A DNA stretch of 64,000 nucleotides from Oceanospirillaceae bacterium (GCA_018647765.1 JABGSN010000009.1:26820-90819); one strand, 5' to 3'. Shown: positions 34,941 through 44,270, numbered from the stretch's first letter. A program made the numbers and translations. The notes: generated from the sequence alone by a model not told the origin.

Positions 34941-36482
34941 TTAACGGCCGATTTGTTCACGGCTAAGTTTAATGTAAAATTCTTCACGAATTGCCAAATC
35001 AGCGGCATCGTCGATGTGTTTGGGGAAGTAGCTGGCTAACAGTTCTTTCTTTTTCTTGATGGCTTTATCTAACAGTACTGGTTTGCCGAGTTCTTCCCAT
35101 ACATTGGGGCTGCTGCGGTCGCCAAGATCGGGGTAAATGTATTCGCTTTGCATCACCGATAGAGTTTGCTCGGAACCTAAATAATGGCCTTTACCACTCA
35201 TACAGACTTCATTGATGACATCAAAGCTCAAGGAGTTTTCATCCACCTTAATGCCTTTGGTCATACGCATACAGGCACCGAGTACATCGTTGTCCATCAA
35301 TAGGCTTTCTGGGCAAGCGCCCATCAAGCTGGCGTACATGCCTGCAGATTCGTATACCACGTTGGCTCCCGCCATAGCGGCTGCAGCTGCGGTGTAACCG
35401 CGTTCGGCACCGGCTTGATAATCGGGGAACTTGGCGTCGGTCATGCCACATGCAGTGCCAGTGGGCAGATCAAAATAATTGCCCATTTGCACACAAGCGG
35501 CCGACAAAATACCTTGCTCAGGCGATCCGCCACTCATCGCACCGGTACGTAAATCAGACACAAATGGCCAAGTCCCGATTATAGTGGGTGCACCGGCCTT
35601 AATCGCATTCACATACACCAACCCACCTAAACATTCAGCCCATGCTTGGGACACCGCACCCGCCAAAAGAGCAGGTGAGGTAGCGCCAGCTTGACCTGCT
35701 GAAAGCAACAAAATAGGCATGCCACCTTCTACACCTACGCGCAGGCATTCGAGTGACTCCTCGGCAAAGTTCATGGGTGGCACCACAAAACAGTTAGACA
35801 TGCTCACAAAAGGACGTGCCCGCCATGCCTCTTCACTACCGGCAAAATGGTGTAGCATTTTTAATCCATCTTCCACGTGCTCAGCCTCGGTAAAGCTGGT
35901 GCCAATGTGTTTGCTGTTGCCAATCACCGATGTGTACAGGGTATTGAGGTCCATGGTTTTCGGGTCATCTATATCGCGCAATACACACATACGCTGGAAC
36001 ATATGAATATGCTCGCAGGTGTCGGCAATACGCGCCATGTCGTACAAATCTTGGCTAGTGGAATTACGATAGGTGTTGTTTTCTGGATCGGCCACATGCA
36101 CCGCAGCCCCAGCGGTAGAAAAATGCACACGCTGACCATTGAGCTCTAGGTCATGTTTAGGGTCTACGCCATGGAGTGTGAGGTTGCGCTGACAAATGTC
36201 TAAAGTGTGGTCTACCAAACTACGAGGAATCCGTAAACGGCCATCGTCACCCATGATGGCGCCAGCGGCGACCATAGTTTTTGTACAATGGGGCGTTGAG
36301 CGGCCAAAACCAATCTCTTCTAAAATACGGTAGGCATTGTTGGCGATGGAGGCCATGTCGGTTTCTGACAGTGGAGCAAATGTACCACCAATTTCACCTG
36401 CATGAACGGGTTTTTCTTCTTCTGCTAACGGCGCTAGGCGCTCTGCTAAACGGGCCTGGCGGCCTCCAGATCGACGTGACAT
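34941..36482 (-). CDS. Trimethylamine methyltransferase (MttB/MtgB) superfamily protein, non-pyrrolysine type
   Basis: A 513-residue TIM-barrel protein of the MttB superfamily; there is no in-frame amber codon. Visible stretches: ETDMASIANNAYRILEEIGFG near residue 40, ILLLSAGQAGATSPALLAGAV near 260, and GTACGMTDAKFPDYQAGAERG near 345. In anaerobes the non-Pyl members (e.g. MtgB) transfer a methyl group from glycine betaine to a corrinoid protein. No MttC-type corrinoid protein or RamA activator is present here; instead two FAD/GcvT dehydrogenases follow. It starts the minus-strand operon and is divergent from a GcvA-like gene with a CTAAT box between them. Confidence 0.85.
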   Translation of the reverse strand: MSRRSGGRQARLAERLAPLAEEEKPVHAGEIGGTFAPLSETDMASIANNAYRILEEIGFGRSTPHCTKTMVAAGAIMGDDGRLRIPRSLVDHTLDICQRNLTLHGVDPKHDLELNGQRVHFSTAGAAVHVADPENNTYRNSTSQDLYDMARIADTCEHIHMFQRMCVLRDIDDPKTMDLNTLYTSVIGNSKHIGTSFTEAEHVEDGLKMLHHFAGSEEAWRARPFVSMSNCFVVPPMNFAEESLECLRVGVEGGMPILLLSAGQAGATSPALLAGAVSQAWAECLGGLVYVNAIKAGAPTIIGTWPFVSDLRTGAMSGGSPEQGILSAACVQMGNYFDLPTGTACGMTDAKFPDYQAGAERGYTAAAAAMAGANVVYESAGMYASLMGACPESLLMDNDVLGACMRMTKGIKVDENSLSFDVINEVCMSGKGHYLGSEQTLSVMQSEYIYPDLGDRSSPNVWEELGKPVLLDKAIKKKKELLASYFPKHIDDAADLAIREEFYIKLSREQIGR

Positions 36483-36574
36483 AGTGGTTTTTCCATGTGG
36501 TTGTTGTGGGCCAAAAACAGGCTAATTTTTAACTTAAATTACGATCGATACAATTGATTATTTTTATGGATATG

Positions 36575-36591
36575 GATTAGAATAACTAATC
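36575..36591. promoter_or_regulatory. GcvA-like LysR box
   Basis: GATTAGAATAACTAATC is a perfect 6-bp inverted repeat around 5 bases, fitting the LysR T-N11-A layout. CTAAT is the core reported for E. coli GcvA sites. It sits in the divergent spacer between the MttB-like operon and the GcvA-like gene. Confidence 0.7.
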
Positions 36592-36621
36592 TAAAATTCG
36601 ATCTGTGAATGAGCTTAATTA

Positions 36622-37500
36622 ATGGCTAGAAAATTGCCCCCACTCAATAGTTTGCGCGCTTTCGAAGCGGCGGCTAGGCACCTGAGCTTTACCCGTGCTG
36701 CCGACGAGTTATGCGTGACCCAAGCAGCGATTAGCCATCAGGTGAAAGGCTTAGAAGATTACCTAGGCCACCAGTTGTTTGAGCGCCTACCACGAAACCT
36801 AACGCTCACCAGTCAAGGGGCAGCTTTGATGCCTGTATTAGCGGATGTGTTTGACGACATGGCCAACGCGGTTGCTAGCCTCAAGCAGGAGAAAGTGGGT
36901 TCGTTACTTAATGTACGCTTAGCACCCTCCTTTGCAGCAAAGTGGTTGTCGCCTCGGCTGAAGCAGTTTTGGCAACTTTACCCAGAAATTCACCTATGTT
37001 TATTTCATGCCCACAATGCGGTCGATTTTGAACGTGAAGATATTGACTTAGCCGTGACCTACGGTCGTGGGGACTGGAAGGGTGTCGAAAGTACTGCTAT
37101 CGTTACACTGGATTTTTTCCCAGTAGCAAGCCCAACATGGTTGGCTAATAACGGGCCTATTAGTGAACCAGAGCAGCTACTTAACGCCACCTTACTGCAT
37201 GACGCCGATCCCTACTGTTGGAACGAGTGGCTACGGCAGGCTGATGTAAAGGGTATTAATAACAAACGCGGCACTACTATTGATGACACCAATGTATTGA
37301 TTCAAGCAGCCATAGACAGCCAAGGCGTGGCGCTAGGGTCTACGCCGTTTGTGGAAGATCATTTGGCAGCGGGCCGCCTAGTGAGGTTGTTTGATCAAGT
37401 GCTCATTACCGATTATGCCTACTATGTGGTGTGCCCAAAAACCCACTTGCAACGCCCAGACGTCAGGGCGCTCAAAGAGTGGCTGTTAGCTCAGGTCTAA
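36622..37500 (+). CDS. LysR family regulator, GcvA-like
   Basis: A 292-residue LysR protein. The winged helix occupies residues 8-65 (LNSLRAFEAAARHLSFTRAADELCVTQAAISHQVKGLE) and is the GcvA-type version. The co-inducer domain begins near 90 (LNVRLAPSFAAKWLSPRLKQF). GcvA controls glycine cleavage and one-carbon flow in enterobacteria. Here it faces the methyl-transfer operon, so it most likely controls that operon in response to glycine or a methylated relative. It ends in a four-base CTAA overlap with the SDR gene. Confidence 0.87.
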   Translation: MARKLPPLNSLRAFEAAARHLSFTRAADELCVTQAAISHQVKGLEDYLGHQLFERLPRNLTLTSQGAALMPVLADVFDDMANAVASLKQEKVGSLLNVRLAPSFAAKWLSPRLKQFWQLYPEIHLCLFHAHNAVDFEREDIDLAVTYGRGDWKGVESTAIVTLDFFPVASPTWLANNGPISEPEQLLNATLLHDADPYCWNEWLRQADVKGINNKRGTTIDDTNVLIQAAIDSQGVALGSTPFVEDHLAAGRLVRLFDQVLITDYAYYVVCPKTHLQRPDVRALKEWLLAQV

Positions 37501-38324
37501 TCGGGTAACCGATGCTCAGGCACCACCATAGCATCACTAGCAGCCCACACGGACTGATCAAAATTAACTACGGAACCAGTCATTAATCCAGATTCGTCGC
37601 TGGCTAGGAAGGCTAAGGCACGGGCCACTTCTTCAGGGTCTACTAAACGCCCGAAAGGCATCCCAGCACCTACTGTCTCTTGCCAGCCGTCTTCAGCACC
37701 ATGGTATTTTCGCTGAACGATGTCTTCTCCATCGCTCGACATCCAGCCAATATTTAAGCAGTTAACGCGTATGCGGTCACGCATCAGCGCGTGGGCTGCA
37801 TTGCGGGTGAGGGTGTTGAGTCCACCTTTGGACGTGCAATAAGCAGTGAGCATGGGCATACCTGCATAGGCGGCTACGGAGCCTATGCTTACAATAGTAC
37901 CGTCGTTGCCCCTGCTGCGCATCAATTTAGCCGCTTCTTGGATAAGAAAGAAGGGGGCTCGCACATTAATGTTCATAATGCGATCGTACAACTCAGGTGA
38001 GGTGTCTAATATCGTGCCACGGGCAGACAGGCCTGCCACGTTGATGAGAATGTCTAATTGCCCAAAATGCTCTTGTGCAGCCGCAATAATGCGCTTTGGC
38101 GAGCCGACTTCGGCTAAATCCGCGGTGACAAAGTGAACTTCACAGGATGGGTGTTGTTGTTGAATTTCCTCAGCTACTGCCAGGCCTTTGTCTGTTTGGC
38201 GCCCGCACAACACGAGGCCTTTAGCACCTCGCACTGCAAATAGGCGCGCAGTGGCAGCACCTAGGCCTTGGCTGCCACCTGTGATGACAGCTACTTTGTT
38301 ATTTAGACCAGTCAATTGAGCCAT
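37497..38324 (-). CDS. SDR family NAD(P)-dependent oxidoreductase
   Basis: A 275-residue classical short-chain dehydrogenase. The cofactor site is VITGGSQGLGAATARLF (13-29), then NVAGLS (about 90), the Ser of SIGSVAAYAG (about 150) and the active YCTSK (about 163-167). It ends the inositol minus-arm operon, 45 bases after the aldolase gene. A role in oxidising a polyol or cyclitol intermediate fits the context, but the substrate is not known. Confidence 0.85.
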   Translation of the reverse strand: MAQLTGLNNKVAVITGGSQGLGAATARLFAVRGAKGLVLCGRQTDKGLAVAEEIQQQHPSCEVHFVTADLAEVGSPKRIIAAAQEHFGQLDILINVAGLSARGTILDTSPELYDRIMNINVRAPFFLIQEAAKLMRSRGNDGTIVSIGSVAAYAGMPMLTAYCTSKGGLNTLTRNAAHALMRDRIRVNCLNIGWMSSDGEDIVQRKYHGAEDGWQETVGAGMPFGRLVDPEEVARALAFLASDESGLMTGSVVNFDQSVWAASDAMVVPEHRLPD

Positions 38325-38369
38325 AAACTTATTTCGTATGAGGTTAGTTGCGTTAGTTTACCAGGCTAG

Positions 38370-39200
38370 TTATTGTCCAAGCAGCCCAATCATTTTATCA
38401 GCTTCATTGCTAACTTCAGGAATAATATTTTTCATTATGGTAAGCCGGTCAAATAAATTGGGGTCGGTTTCAAGGATGTGGCGCAAAGACTTGCCAAAAC
38501 GTTGTCGTAAGCAAGTTCCTATGTTGAACTTGCAGACATTGCCCTGGGCTAGCTTTTGTATATCAGGGGTTTTTACACCACTGGTTCCATGGATGACTAA
38601 GGGCACATTTAAGGCAGTTTGTAGTTCACCAAAGCGACTAAAATCAATATCTACGAAGGTGTTTTCTAAACGATGTACATTTCCAACAGATACCGCTAGC
38701 ACATCAGGCTTGGCCTTTTCTAGCATCATAATTGCCTCGTTGACATCTGTCAGCTCAGACTTAATGTGATCGCGGCCACTGGCATAAGGTACTGAGCCAA
38801 CTTCAGCTTCTACAGACACTCGTAAAGGTTTAGCATGTGCAACCACCTGTTTCACTCCAGCAATGTTTTCTGCAATGGGTAACTGGGAGCCGTCGTACAT
38901 AACCGAGGTGAAGCCTGCGTCGACTGCTTTGAGTACCGTAGGAATATCGTAGTTATGATCCAGATGCAGACACACCGGCACTGTGGCACTCATTGCAAGA
39001 GGCCTAAGCATACCTACAATATGATTCAATGGCATAAACTGGGTCATGTCTAAGTTAACTGCGAGGATGACGCTGGCATTGCGAGCTTGTGCAGCATTCA
39101 CCACAGCCAGCGCATCTTCGTAGCCAAACACATTAAAGCAAGGCACGGCGTAACCATGTTTCAAGGCAGGCTGCATTAGGTCTGTTAAATTAACTAACAT
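38370..39200 (-). CDS. Class II aldolase of the fructose-bisphosphate family (IolJ-like)
   Basis: A 276-residue zinc aldolase. Metal-binding and active-site features are VCLHLDHNYD (about 74-83), SVEAEVGSVPYASGRD (about 130-145), AVSVGNVHR and VIHGTSGVKT, with the glycines and His expected in the family. In an inositol locus it would cleave phosphorylated 2-deoxy-5-keto-gluconate into DHAP and malonic semialdehyde, as IolJ does. It is in the minus arm next to an IolB paralogue and a PfkB kinase. Confidence 0.82.
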   Translation of the reverse strand: MLVNLTDLMQPALKHGYAVPCFNVFGYEDALAVVNAAQARNASVILAVNLDMTQFMPLNHIVGMLRPLAMSATVPVCLHLDHNYDIPTVLKAVDAGFTSVMYDGSQLPIAENIAGVKQVVAHAKPLRVSVEAEVGSVPYASGRDHIKSELTDVNEAIMMLEKAKPDVLAVSVGNVHRLENTFVDIDFSRFGELQTALNVPLVIHGTSGVKTPDIQKLAQGNVCKFNIGTCLRQRFGKSLRHILETDPNLFDRLTIMKNIIPEVSNEADKMIGLLGQ

Positions 39201-39206
39201 AGCGAC

Positions 39207-40046
39207 CTACTTAAACTTGTTTATCATGTCTTTCATACCGGGGATTGTATCCAGTTGGTAGACATGTTCAGGGTGAAAGTTTTGGTGTAATGGCCGTTGC
39301 GACAAGCCTCCTAAAATAGTGAAGTAGTACATTTCGTAGCCTGGGCCTGCTACACACGGATGATACCCTTTCTCTATCTGAATGGTAGAGCTATTGCGAA
39401 TATGGTACACGTCTCCCATGTCTTCGCCTTCTTGGGTAAGAAACTGGGCGCCAAAACCGTGCTCTGGATTAAAGCGGAAGTTATACACTTCGTCATGACG
39501 CGTTTCTGTAGGTAAGGCATCAGTATCGTGTTTGTGGGGTGGAAATCCAGACCAGCCGCCAGCGCCCACGGTAAATAATTCGCTCACTAACAAGCGACCT
39601 ACTTTACCTGCTTGAGCTTTACCCAATATATGTTTGATCTTACGGTGTGTTTTGGTGTCATCAGAGCCGTATTGTACTGGGTCGATGTCGGCTTCACGGA
39701 CCACAAACGGTTCATATACTTCGTCGTGTTTGGCACCGGAGACGAAGATTTCAGCGGCGTCGCTGACACAAGTAAAAGTGACTTGAGTGCCAACGGGAAC
39801 ATAGACTCCCTCAGGCTCACCTTGCCAAATGTGCATACGTTTACCTACCGCTTCAAAGCGTTGGCCAGCTACGTTAACGTCAATACTACCAGTGGCCGGC
39901 ACTAAGCAGGTTTCGTAACCCTCAACTTTTGAGGTAAAGGATCCACCTTTAGTGAGTTTAACAATGTTGAAATAACATAAAGGTGTTTTTTCGTCATCGC
40001 GGTCAACAATGGCTTTATTTTGGTTATCATGAGGTGGAATATGCAT
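39207..40046 (-). CDS. iolB: 5-deoxy-glucuronate isomerase-like protein, minus-arm copy
   Basis: A 279-residue cupin-type isomerase. The metal-binding motif GFPPHKHDTDALPTETRHDE lies at about residues 167-186, with later His in EKGYHPCVAGPGYEMYY and HQNFHPEH. IolB converts 5-deoxy-glucuronate to 2-deoxy-5-keto-gluconate. A second copy is encoded at 51200-52000 in the plus arm; the two are clearly divergent (GFPPHKHDTD against SYPPHKHDRD), so they are probably separate acquisitions with related substrates. It is co-transcribed with the kinase and aldolase. Confidence 0.83.
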   Translation of the reverse strand: MHIPPHDNQNKAIVDRDDEKTPLCYFNIVKLTKGGSFTSKVEGYETCLVPATGSIDVNVAGQRFEAVGKRMHIWQGEPEGVYVPVGTQVTFTCVSDAAEIFVSGAKHDEVYEPFVVREADIDPVQYGSDDTKTHRKIKHILGKAQAGKVGRLLVSELFTVGAGGWSGFPPHKHDTDALPTETRHDEVYNFRFNPEHGFGAQFLTQEGEDMGDVYHIRNSSTIQIEKGYHPCVAGPGYEMYYFTILGGLSQRPLHQNFHPEHVYQLDTIPGMKDMINKFK

Positions 40047-40070
40047 ATATAACTCCTAGTAAACTTGTCG

Positions 40071-41063
40071 CTAATACCAGTTGGCAGCTGGCATCATGGT
40101 GGTGGATTGTTGCATGAGATTAATTTGTTCTGCGTTAGGCATAGCACTGGCGCAACCCCGTTGGGAAACTACGATAGCAGCGGCGGCACTGCCACAAGCA
40201 ATAGCTGCTTGCCAGTCGTGATAGCTATTATAGTGGTGTACCAGGTTGCCCAAAAACGCATCCCCAGCACCATAAGGTTTTAGTGGTTTTACGGGGTAAA
40301 CACCCGTATCAAGGCGCTGTCCTTGGTTAAATAAGCTGGCACCATTGCCACCACGCTTGAGTAAAATGGCTTGTCCTTTTGTGGGCAAGTTAGCTTGTTT
40401 TATGTAGTCTTCTAATTGATCCGTAAGCACAGCGAATTCTTCTTCATTGCCGATCACTACATCGGCATATTTTGCAGCAAGGCTGTAAATAGCCCGTGTG
40501 GTTTGGAGATCAGGCCAATTCCATGGGCGGTAATCTAAATCTAGCCATACGGTGCAACCGTTGCTTTTAGCATGTTTCATCAGCTCCAGACTAGTTGTGC
40601 GTGAAGGTTCAGAAATAAGCGCGGTACCGGTGACAACTAGGTTGTTACTGTTAACCACGGCTGTCTGCATAGCGTCTGTTATGCGCAGTTGCAGATCGGC
40701 AGCATCGTTGCGGTAAATCACTACGTCGCAATCTGTTGGTTTTACCTCTGCAATGGCAAGGCTTGTGCGGCTGTTGCCTTGGCTGGTTTGCAGGAATGCA
40801 TCACTTACATGGTATTGCTCTAGCCGATGGCGCACAAAATGGCCAATGGCATCGTCTGACACGGCTGATAATAAAGCCACTTTTGCGCCAACGCACCCCA
40901 TAGCTGCAGCAATATTACCTCCAGATCCCCCCATGTCGGCACTAAAGCCATGGGCATCACTGGTTTTACCACCATCAGGTTGGGGGTAAAGGTCCAGTCC
41001 CGCACGGCCTAACACTAGCGCATGCCAGGTTTTTTCAGGGCTAGTGTGGGGCAGGTCAGTCAT
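40071..41063 (-). CDS. PfkB family carbohydrate kinase, IolC-like N-domain only
   Basis: A 330-residue sugar kinase. PfkB signatures are ADMGGSGGNIAAAMGCVG (about 43-60), VTGTALISEPS, VWLDLDYRPWNWP and the anion-hole KPYGAGDAFLGNLVHHY with catalytic Asp (about 265). The DYRPWNW and RGGNGASLF patterns resemble IolC (5-dehydro-2-deoxygluconokinase), but the DUF2090 domain of the plus-arm IolC (47419-49326) is missing; a stand-alone class II aldolase lies downstream instead. It is probably the second deoxygluconokinase or a kinase for a related keto acid. Confidence 0.8.
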   Translation of the reverse strand: MTDLPHTSPEKTWHALVLGRAGLDLYPQPDGGKTSDAHGFSADMGGSGGNIAAAMGCVGAKVALLSAVSDDAIGHFVRHRLEQYHVSDAFLQTSQGNSRTSLAIAEVKPTDCDVVIYRNDAADLQLRITDAMQTAVVNSNNLVVTGTALISEPSRTTSLELMKHAKSNGCTVWLDLDYRPWNWPDLQTTRAIYSLAAKYADVVIGNEEEFAVLTDQLEDYIKQANLPTKGQAILLKRGGNGASLFNQGQRLDTGVYPVKPLKPYGAGDAFLGNLVHHYNSYHDWQAAIACGSAAAAIVVSQRGCASAMPNAEQINLMQQSTTMMPAANWY

Positions 41064-41064
41064 G

Positions 41065-42189
41065 CTATTTCACGTCCGTCCATTGGCCACTCATAGCCGA
41101 GCGGTCTATGGCATCCATAACCTTTTCTATTTTTAAACCATCAGCAAAACACGGCCAAGTTTGGCCGCCTTGGTCAATGGTAGTAAGTAGTTGGTTGAGC
41201 TCACACGCTTTAACGTCTATATAACCTAGAGTATGGCCAGCGTTAGGCAAGAACGCATCATAGGGCTTGTGATAAGGGCCTGACAGAATAGTACGGAAAC
41301 CTTGCTGGCGCGGGTCGTCAGACCGAGTATAGAGTTGTAGTTCGTTAAGACGTTCTTGATCAAAGCGAATCATTCCTTGAGAACCATGCACTTCCCAGCT
41401 TAAACCACACTTACGGCCCCAAGCCACACGACTTACGCGCAGAGTGCCTTTAATGCCACTGTTAAAACGGGCAATGGCCATACAGACATCATCGTTGTCC
41501 ACAGTCTTGCGGGTATTGGTCTTGGGGTCGTGGCGGTCGGCATAAACAATGTCATATTCACCCACTACGCTGCTAATATCACTGCTAGTCATAAAGTGGG
41601 CTACACTCACTAGATGACACATCACGTCAGCATTGGCACCAGTACCGGATAGCTCACGGTTCATACGCCAGCTGTACGGCCGGTCTGGATCAGCTTCATT
41701 GTCTACATCATAGACTCCAAAGAAGCCTGTGACTTCACCAATAACGCCTTCGTTAATCATGTCACGAGCAGCATGCACTAGAGGATTTTGGGTATAGTTA
41801 TAACCAACAATGGTTTTTTGCTCGCTAGCTTCAGCAGCATCCACCATGGCTTGGGAGTCCACCAAGTTGGTGGACATAGGCTTTTCACACCACACATGTT
41901 TGCCAGCTGCTAGGGCGGCGATAGCAATTTCTTTGTGCACAGAGTTAGGTACACAAATAGAAATTAAATCAACCTTGGGATCATTGACCACCTCCATGTA
42001 GTTGGTAGTACAGCGGGCAAAACCCATCTCAGCGCGCTTGGCCTCAGCAATCTGTGGGTCCTGATCACACACCATTTCTAAACGCGGGCGTAAATTACCG
42101 CCAAAAGCAGTACCTGCCGAGGTATATGCAATGGAATGGGCCTTGCCCATAAAAGCGGTGCCAATAACACCTATACCTATTTCTTTCAT
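41065..42189 (-). CDS. Gfo/Idh/MocA family oxidoreductase
   Basis: A 374-residue NAD(P)-dependent dehydrogenase. The nucleotide site is IGVIGTAFMGKAHSIAY (6-22), and the family's EKP motif is HVWCEKPMSTNL near 92-103. GTGANADVMCHLVSVAHFM (about 180) holds residues of the sugar site. Members next to inositol genes oxidise inositol isomers (IolG/IolW/IolX type). It is shorter-linked to IolG (52932-53957) only at family level, so it probably acts on a different isomer or derivative. The kinase gene follows after one base. Confidence 0.83.
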   Translation of the reverse strand: MKEIGIGVIGTAFMGKAHSIAYTSAGTAFGGNLRPRLEMVCDQDPQIAEAKRAEMGFARCTTNYMEVVNDPKVDLISICVPNSVHKEIAIAALAAGKHVWCEKPMSTNLVDSQAMVDAAEASEQKTIVGYNYTQNPLVHAARDMINEGVIGEVTGFFGVYDVDNEADPDRPYSWRMNRELSGTGANADVMCHLVSVAHFMTSSDISSVVGEYDIVYADRHDPKTNTRKTVDNDDVCMAIARFNSGIKGTLRVSRVAWGRKCGLSWEVHGSQGMIRFDQERLNELQLYTRSDDPRQQGFRTILSGPYHKPYDAFLPNAGHTLGYIDVKACELNQLLTTIDQGGQTWPCFADGLKIEKVMDAIDRSAMSGQWTDVK

Positions 42190-42238
42190 GTCTCTATCTC
42201 TAAAGCCCTAGTGGGCGATGTAATAAATATATTTAGTA

Positions 42239-43261
42239 TTACCGGTTACCGTTGTTGTTATTACGGTACTGGTCCGTAACGACTGCGGCAACAATGATGA
42301 TGCCTTTGACAATATTGGTGTAGAAGGAGCCAATACCCAAAAAGGTAAAGCCAGAAGTGATAACGCCTAAAATACACACACCAATAATGGTGCCAGTGAT
42401 GCGACCTTTACCACCCATTAGGGACGTGCCACCAATGACTACAGCGGCAATGGCATCCAGTTCGTACAACATACCGGCACCCGATTGAGCTGTAAGGGTA
42501 CGTGAGGTTTCCACTACTGCGGCCAACCCATACAGGCCGCCAGCTAAGGTATATACCAATACCTTATGGGCTCTGATATTGATGCCAGCCACGCGCGCGG
42601 CTTGTTCGTTAGAACCTATGGCATAGGTGTAGCGGCCGTAGCGGGTGTAGCGCAACAGAAAATGGAACGCCATAGCGGTAGTTAAAAATATGATCACTGG
42701 GATAATGCCACTACCCAGAATAGCATAGTCGTCGATAAAGAAGCTCACCTGGGAGCCACTGGTGTACCAGCGTGCCAAACCACGCGCGGCGACTAACATA
42801 CCAAGGGTGGCGATAAACGGTGGGATGCCTGAATATGCAATCAAACCACCATTCACTCCTCCCAAAACAAAGCCCATCAAAATACCAGCAAATATGGGTA
42901 CCAATATGGGCATGTCGGTTAGGGCAGGATAGACCGCACGAGTAAAGTCGGAGGTTTGTGCCAAACTTGCGGCTACCATGCCAGTAAAAGCCAGTATCGA
43001 ACCGCTAGACAGGTCAATGCCTGCCATAATGATGATTTGGGTAACACCTATGGCAATAATGCCAATAATAGACATCTGCAAAATGATAATGGTGAGACGC
43101 TGGGTGTTAAAAATGAAACTTTGCCCAGCTATAAACCAACCCAGAATTTCAAAAATAAGTGCGGTGCCAAGCAGCACCATTAGAATACTGATGTCCTTGG
43201 GGAGCCAGTATTTCCAGCTTTTCTCAGTTTTGTAGCCGCCCGTGGATGAAGTTGAAGTCAT
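42239..43261 (-). CDS. Sugar ABC transporter permease (ribose/xylose type), second copy
   Basis: A 340-residue inner-membrane permease of the RbsC/XylH/FrcC family with about ten hydrophobic segments, including AIGVTQIIIMAGIDLSSGSILAFTGMVAA and IGGTSLMGGKGRITGTIIG (about residue 265). The start at 43261 (MTSTSSTGG) has AAGGA seven bases upstream; an upstream GTG or ATG at 43315 would overlap the previous gene. It and the other permease are similar through most of their length but not identical, so a heterodimeric channel is likely. Confidence 0.87.
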   Translation of the reverse strand: MTSTSSTGGYKTEKSWKYWLPKDISILMVLLGTALIFEILGWFIAGQSFIFNTQRLTIIILQMSIIGIIAIGVTQIIIMAGIDLSSGSILAFTGMVAASLAQTSDFTRAVYPALTDMPILVPIFAGILMGFVLGGVNGGLIAYSGIPPFIATLGMLVAARGLARWYTSGSQVSFFIDDYAILGSGIIPVIIFLTTAMAFHFLLRYTRYGRYTYAIGSNEQAARVAGINIRAHKVLVYTLAGGLYGLAAVVETSRTLTAQSGAGMLYELDAIAAVVIGGTSLMGGKGRITGTIIGVCILGVITSGFTFLGIGSFYTNIVKGIIIVAAVVTDQYRNNNNGNR

Positions 43262-43274
43262 GATAATATCCTTG

Positions 43275-44261
43275 TTATGCGCGAGAACGTTGTTTTGCTT
43301 GACGGCGTTGATCAAGCATTACGGCACCGACGATAATCATGCCTTTAACAATTTCTTGGTAGTAGAAATCGATGCGCAAGAAGGTAAACCCAGAAGTAAT
43401 GACACCCAAAATACAGACCCCAATAACGGTGCCAGAGATGCGCCCACGGCCACCAAATAAGGAGGTGCCACCGATAACTACTGCTGATATAGCATCTAAT
43501 TCATACATGGTTCCCATGCCAGACTGAGCGATGGTGGCGCGAGCGCACATCACCACGCCTGCCAAACCTGACAGAGATCCAGCGATGGTATAGACCATAA
43601 TTTTGTGACGTCGAACGTTGATGCCAGCGACTCTTGCCGCCTTTTCGTTAGAGCCAATTGCATAGGTGTGTTTGCCATATACCGTATGCTTCAATATGAG
43701 GTGGAATATCATCGCCACAACAAAAAATACCAATACGGGCCAAGCTCCAGAACCAATGACGGTAAAAGATTCGGACAAAGAATAGACAGGTTGACCTTCG
43801 GTATAAATCACGGCAACGGCACGTGCGGTAACAAGCATGCCTAAGGTAGCAATAAAGGGAGGAATGCCCGTATAAGCAGTAATTGATCCGTTAATCCAGC
43901 CACAAGAGGCACCTACGGCTAAGCCGATGGCAATAGGAATGATAATAGGCAAACCTAAAAATTGCGGAAATATAGGGGCGAAGGCATCGACTGATTGAGC
44001 AAAACTTGCAGCAACCATGGCTGACAATGCTAATACTGCGCCACCTGATAGGTCTATGCCTGAGGTGATGATGACTTGCGTTACACCTACAGCAATAATG
44101 CCGAAGATAGAAACCTGCAAGATGATAATTTCTAAGCGTTGTACATTGCCTAAAAAACTTTTACCTACAAATACCCAACCAAGCACTTCAAATAATATGG
44201 CGATGCCAACAAACACAGCAAAAATGCTGGCCTCAGCGGGGAGGTTTTCTCGCTTAAACAT
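43275..44261 (-). CDS. Sugar ABC transporter permease (ribose/xylose type), first copy
   Basis: A 328-residue RbsC-like inner-membrane protein: GVTQVIITSGIDLSGGAVLALSAMVAA near 60-85, PPFIATLGMLVTARAVAV near 135, IGSNEKAARVAGINVRRHK near 195 and IGGTSLFGGRGRISGTVIG near 270. It pairs with the ATPase 9 bases upstream and the second permease 13 bases downstream. Inositol or a related cyclitol as substrate is inferred from the surrounding iol genes. Confidence 0.88.
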   Translation of the reverse strand: MFKRENLPAEASIFAVFVGIAILFEVLGWVFVGKSFLGNVQRLEIIILQVSIFGIIAVGVTQVIITSGIDLSGGAVLALSAMVAASFAQSVDAFAPIFPQFLGLPIIIPIAIGLAVGASCGWINGSITAYTGIPPFIATLGMLVTARAVAVIYTEGQPVYSLSESFTVIGSGAWPVLVFFVVAMIFHLILKHTVYGKHTYAIGSNEKAARVAGINVRRHKIMVYTIAGSLSGLAGVVMCARATIAQSGMGTMYELDAISAVVIGGTSLFGGRGRISGTVIGVCILGVITSGFTFLRIDFYYQEIVKGMIIVGAVMLDQRRQAKQRSRA

Positions 44262-44270
44262 GATGACCTC

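Noticed and set aside
34941..36482. Pyrrolysine-type trimethylamine methyltransferase
   Set aside because: The 513-codon frame has no amber codon, so it belongs to the non-pyrrolysine group of the MttB superfamily.
36538..36556. ACGATCG followed by ATACAAT resembles half of the TetR operator seen at 468 and 4229
   Set aside because: It carries an extra base that breaks the symmetry and lacks the second arm; most likely coincidence.
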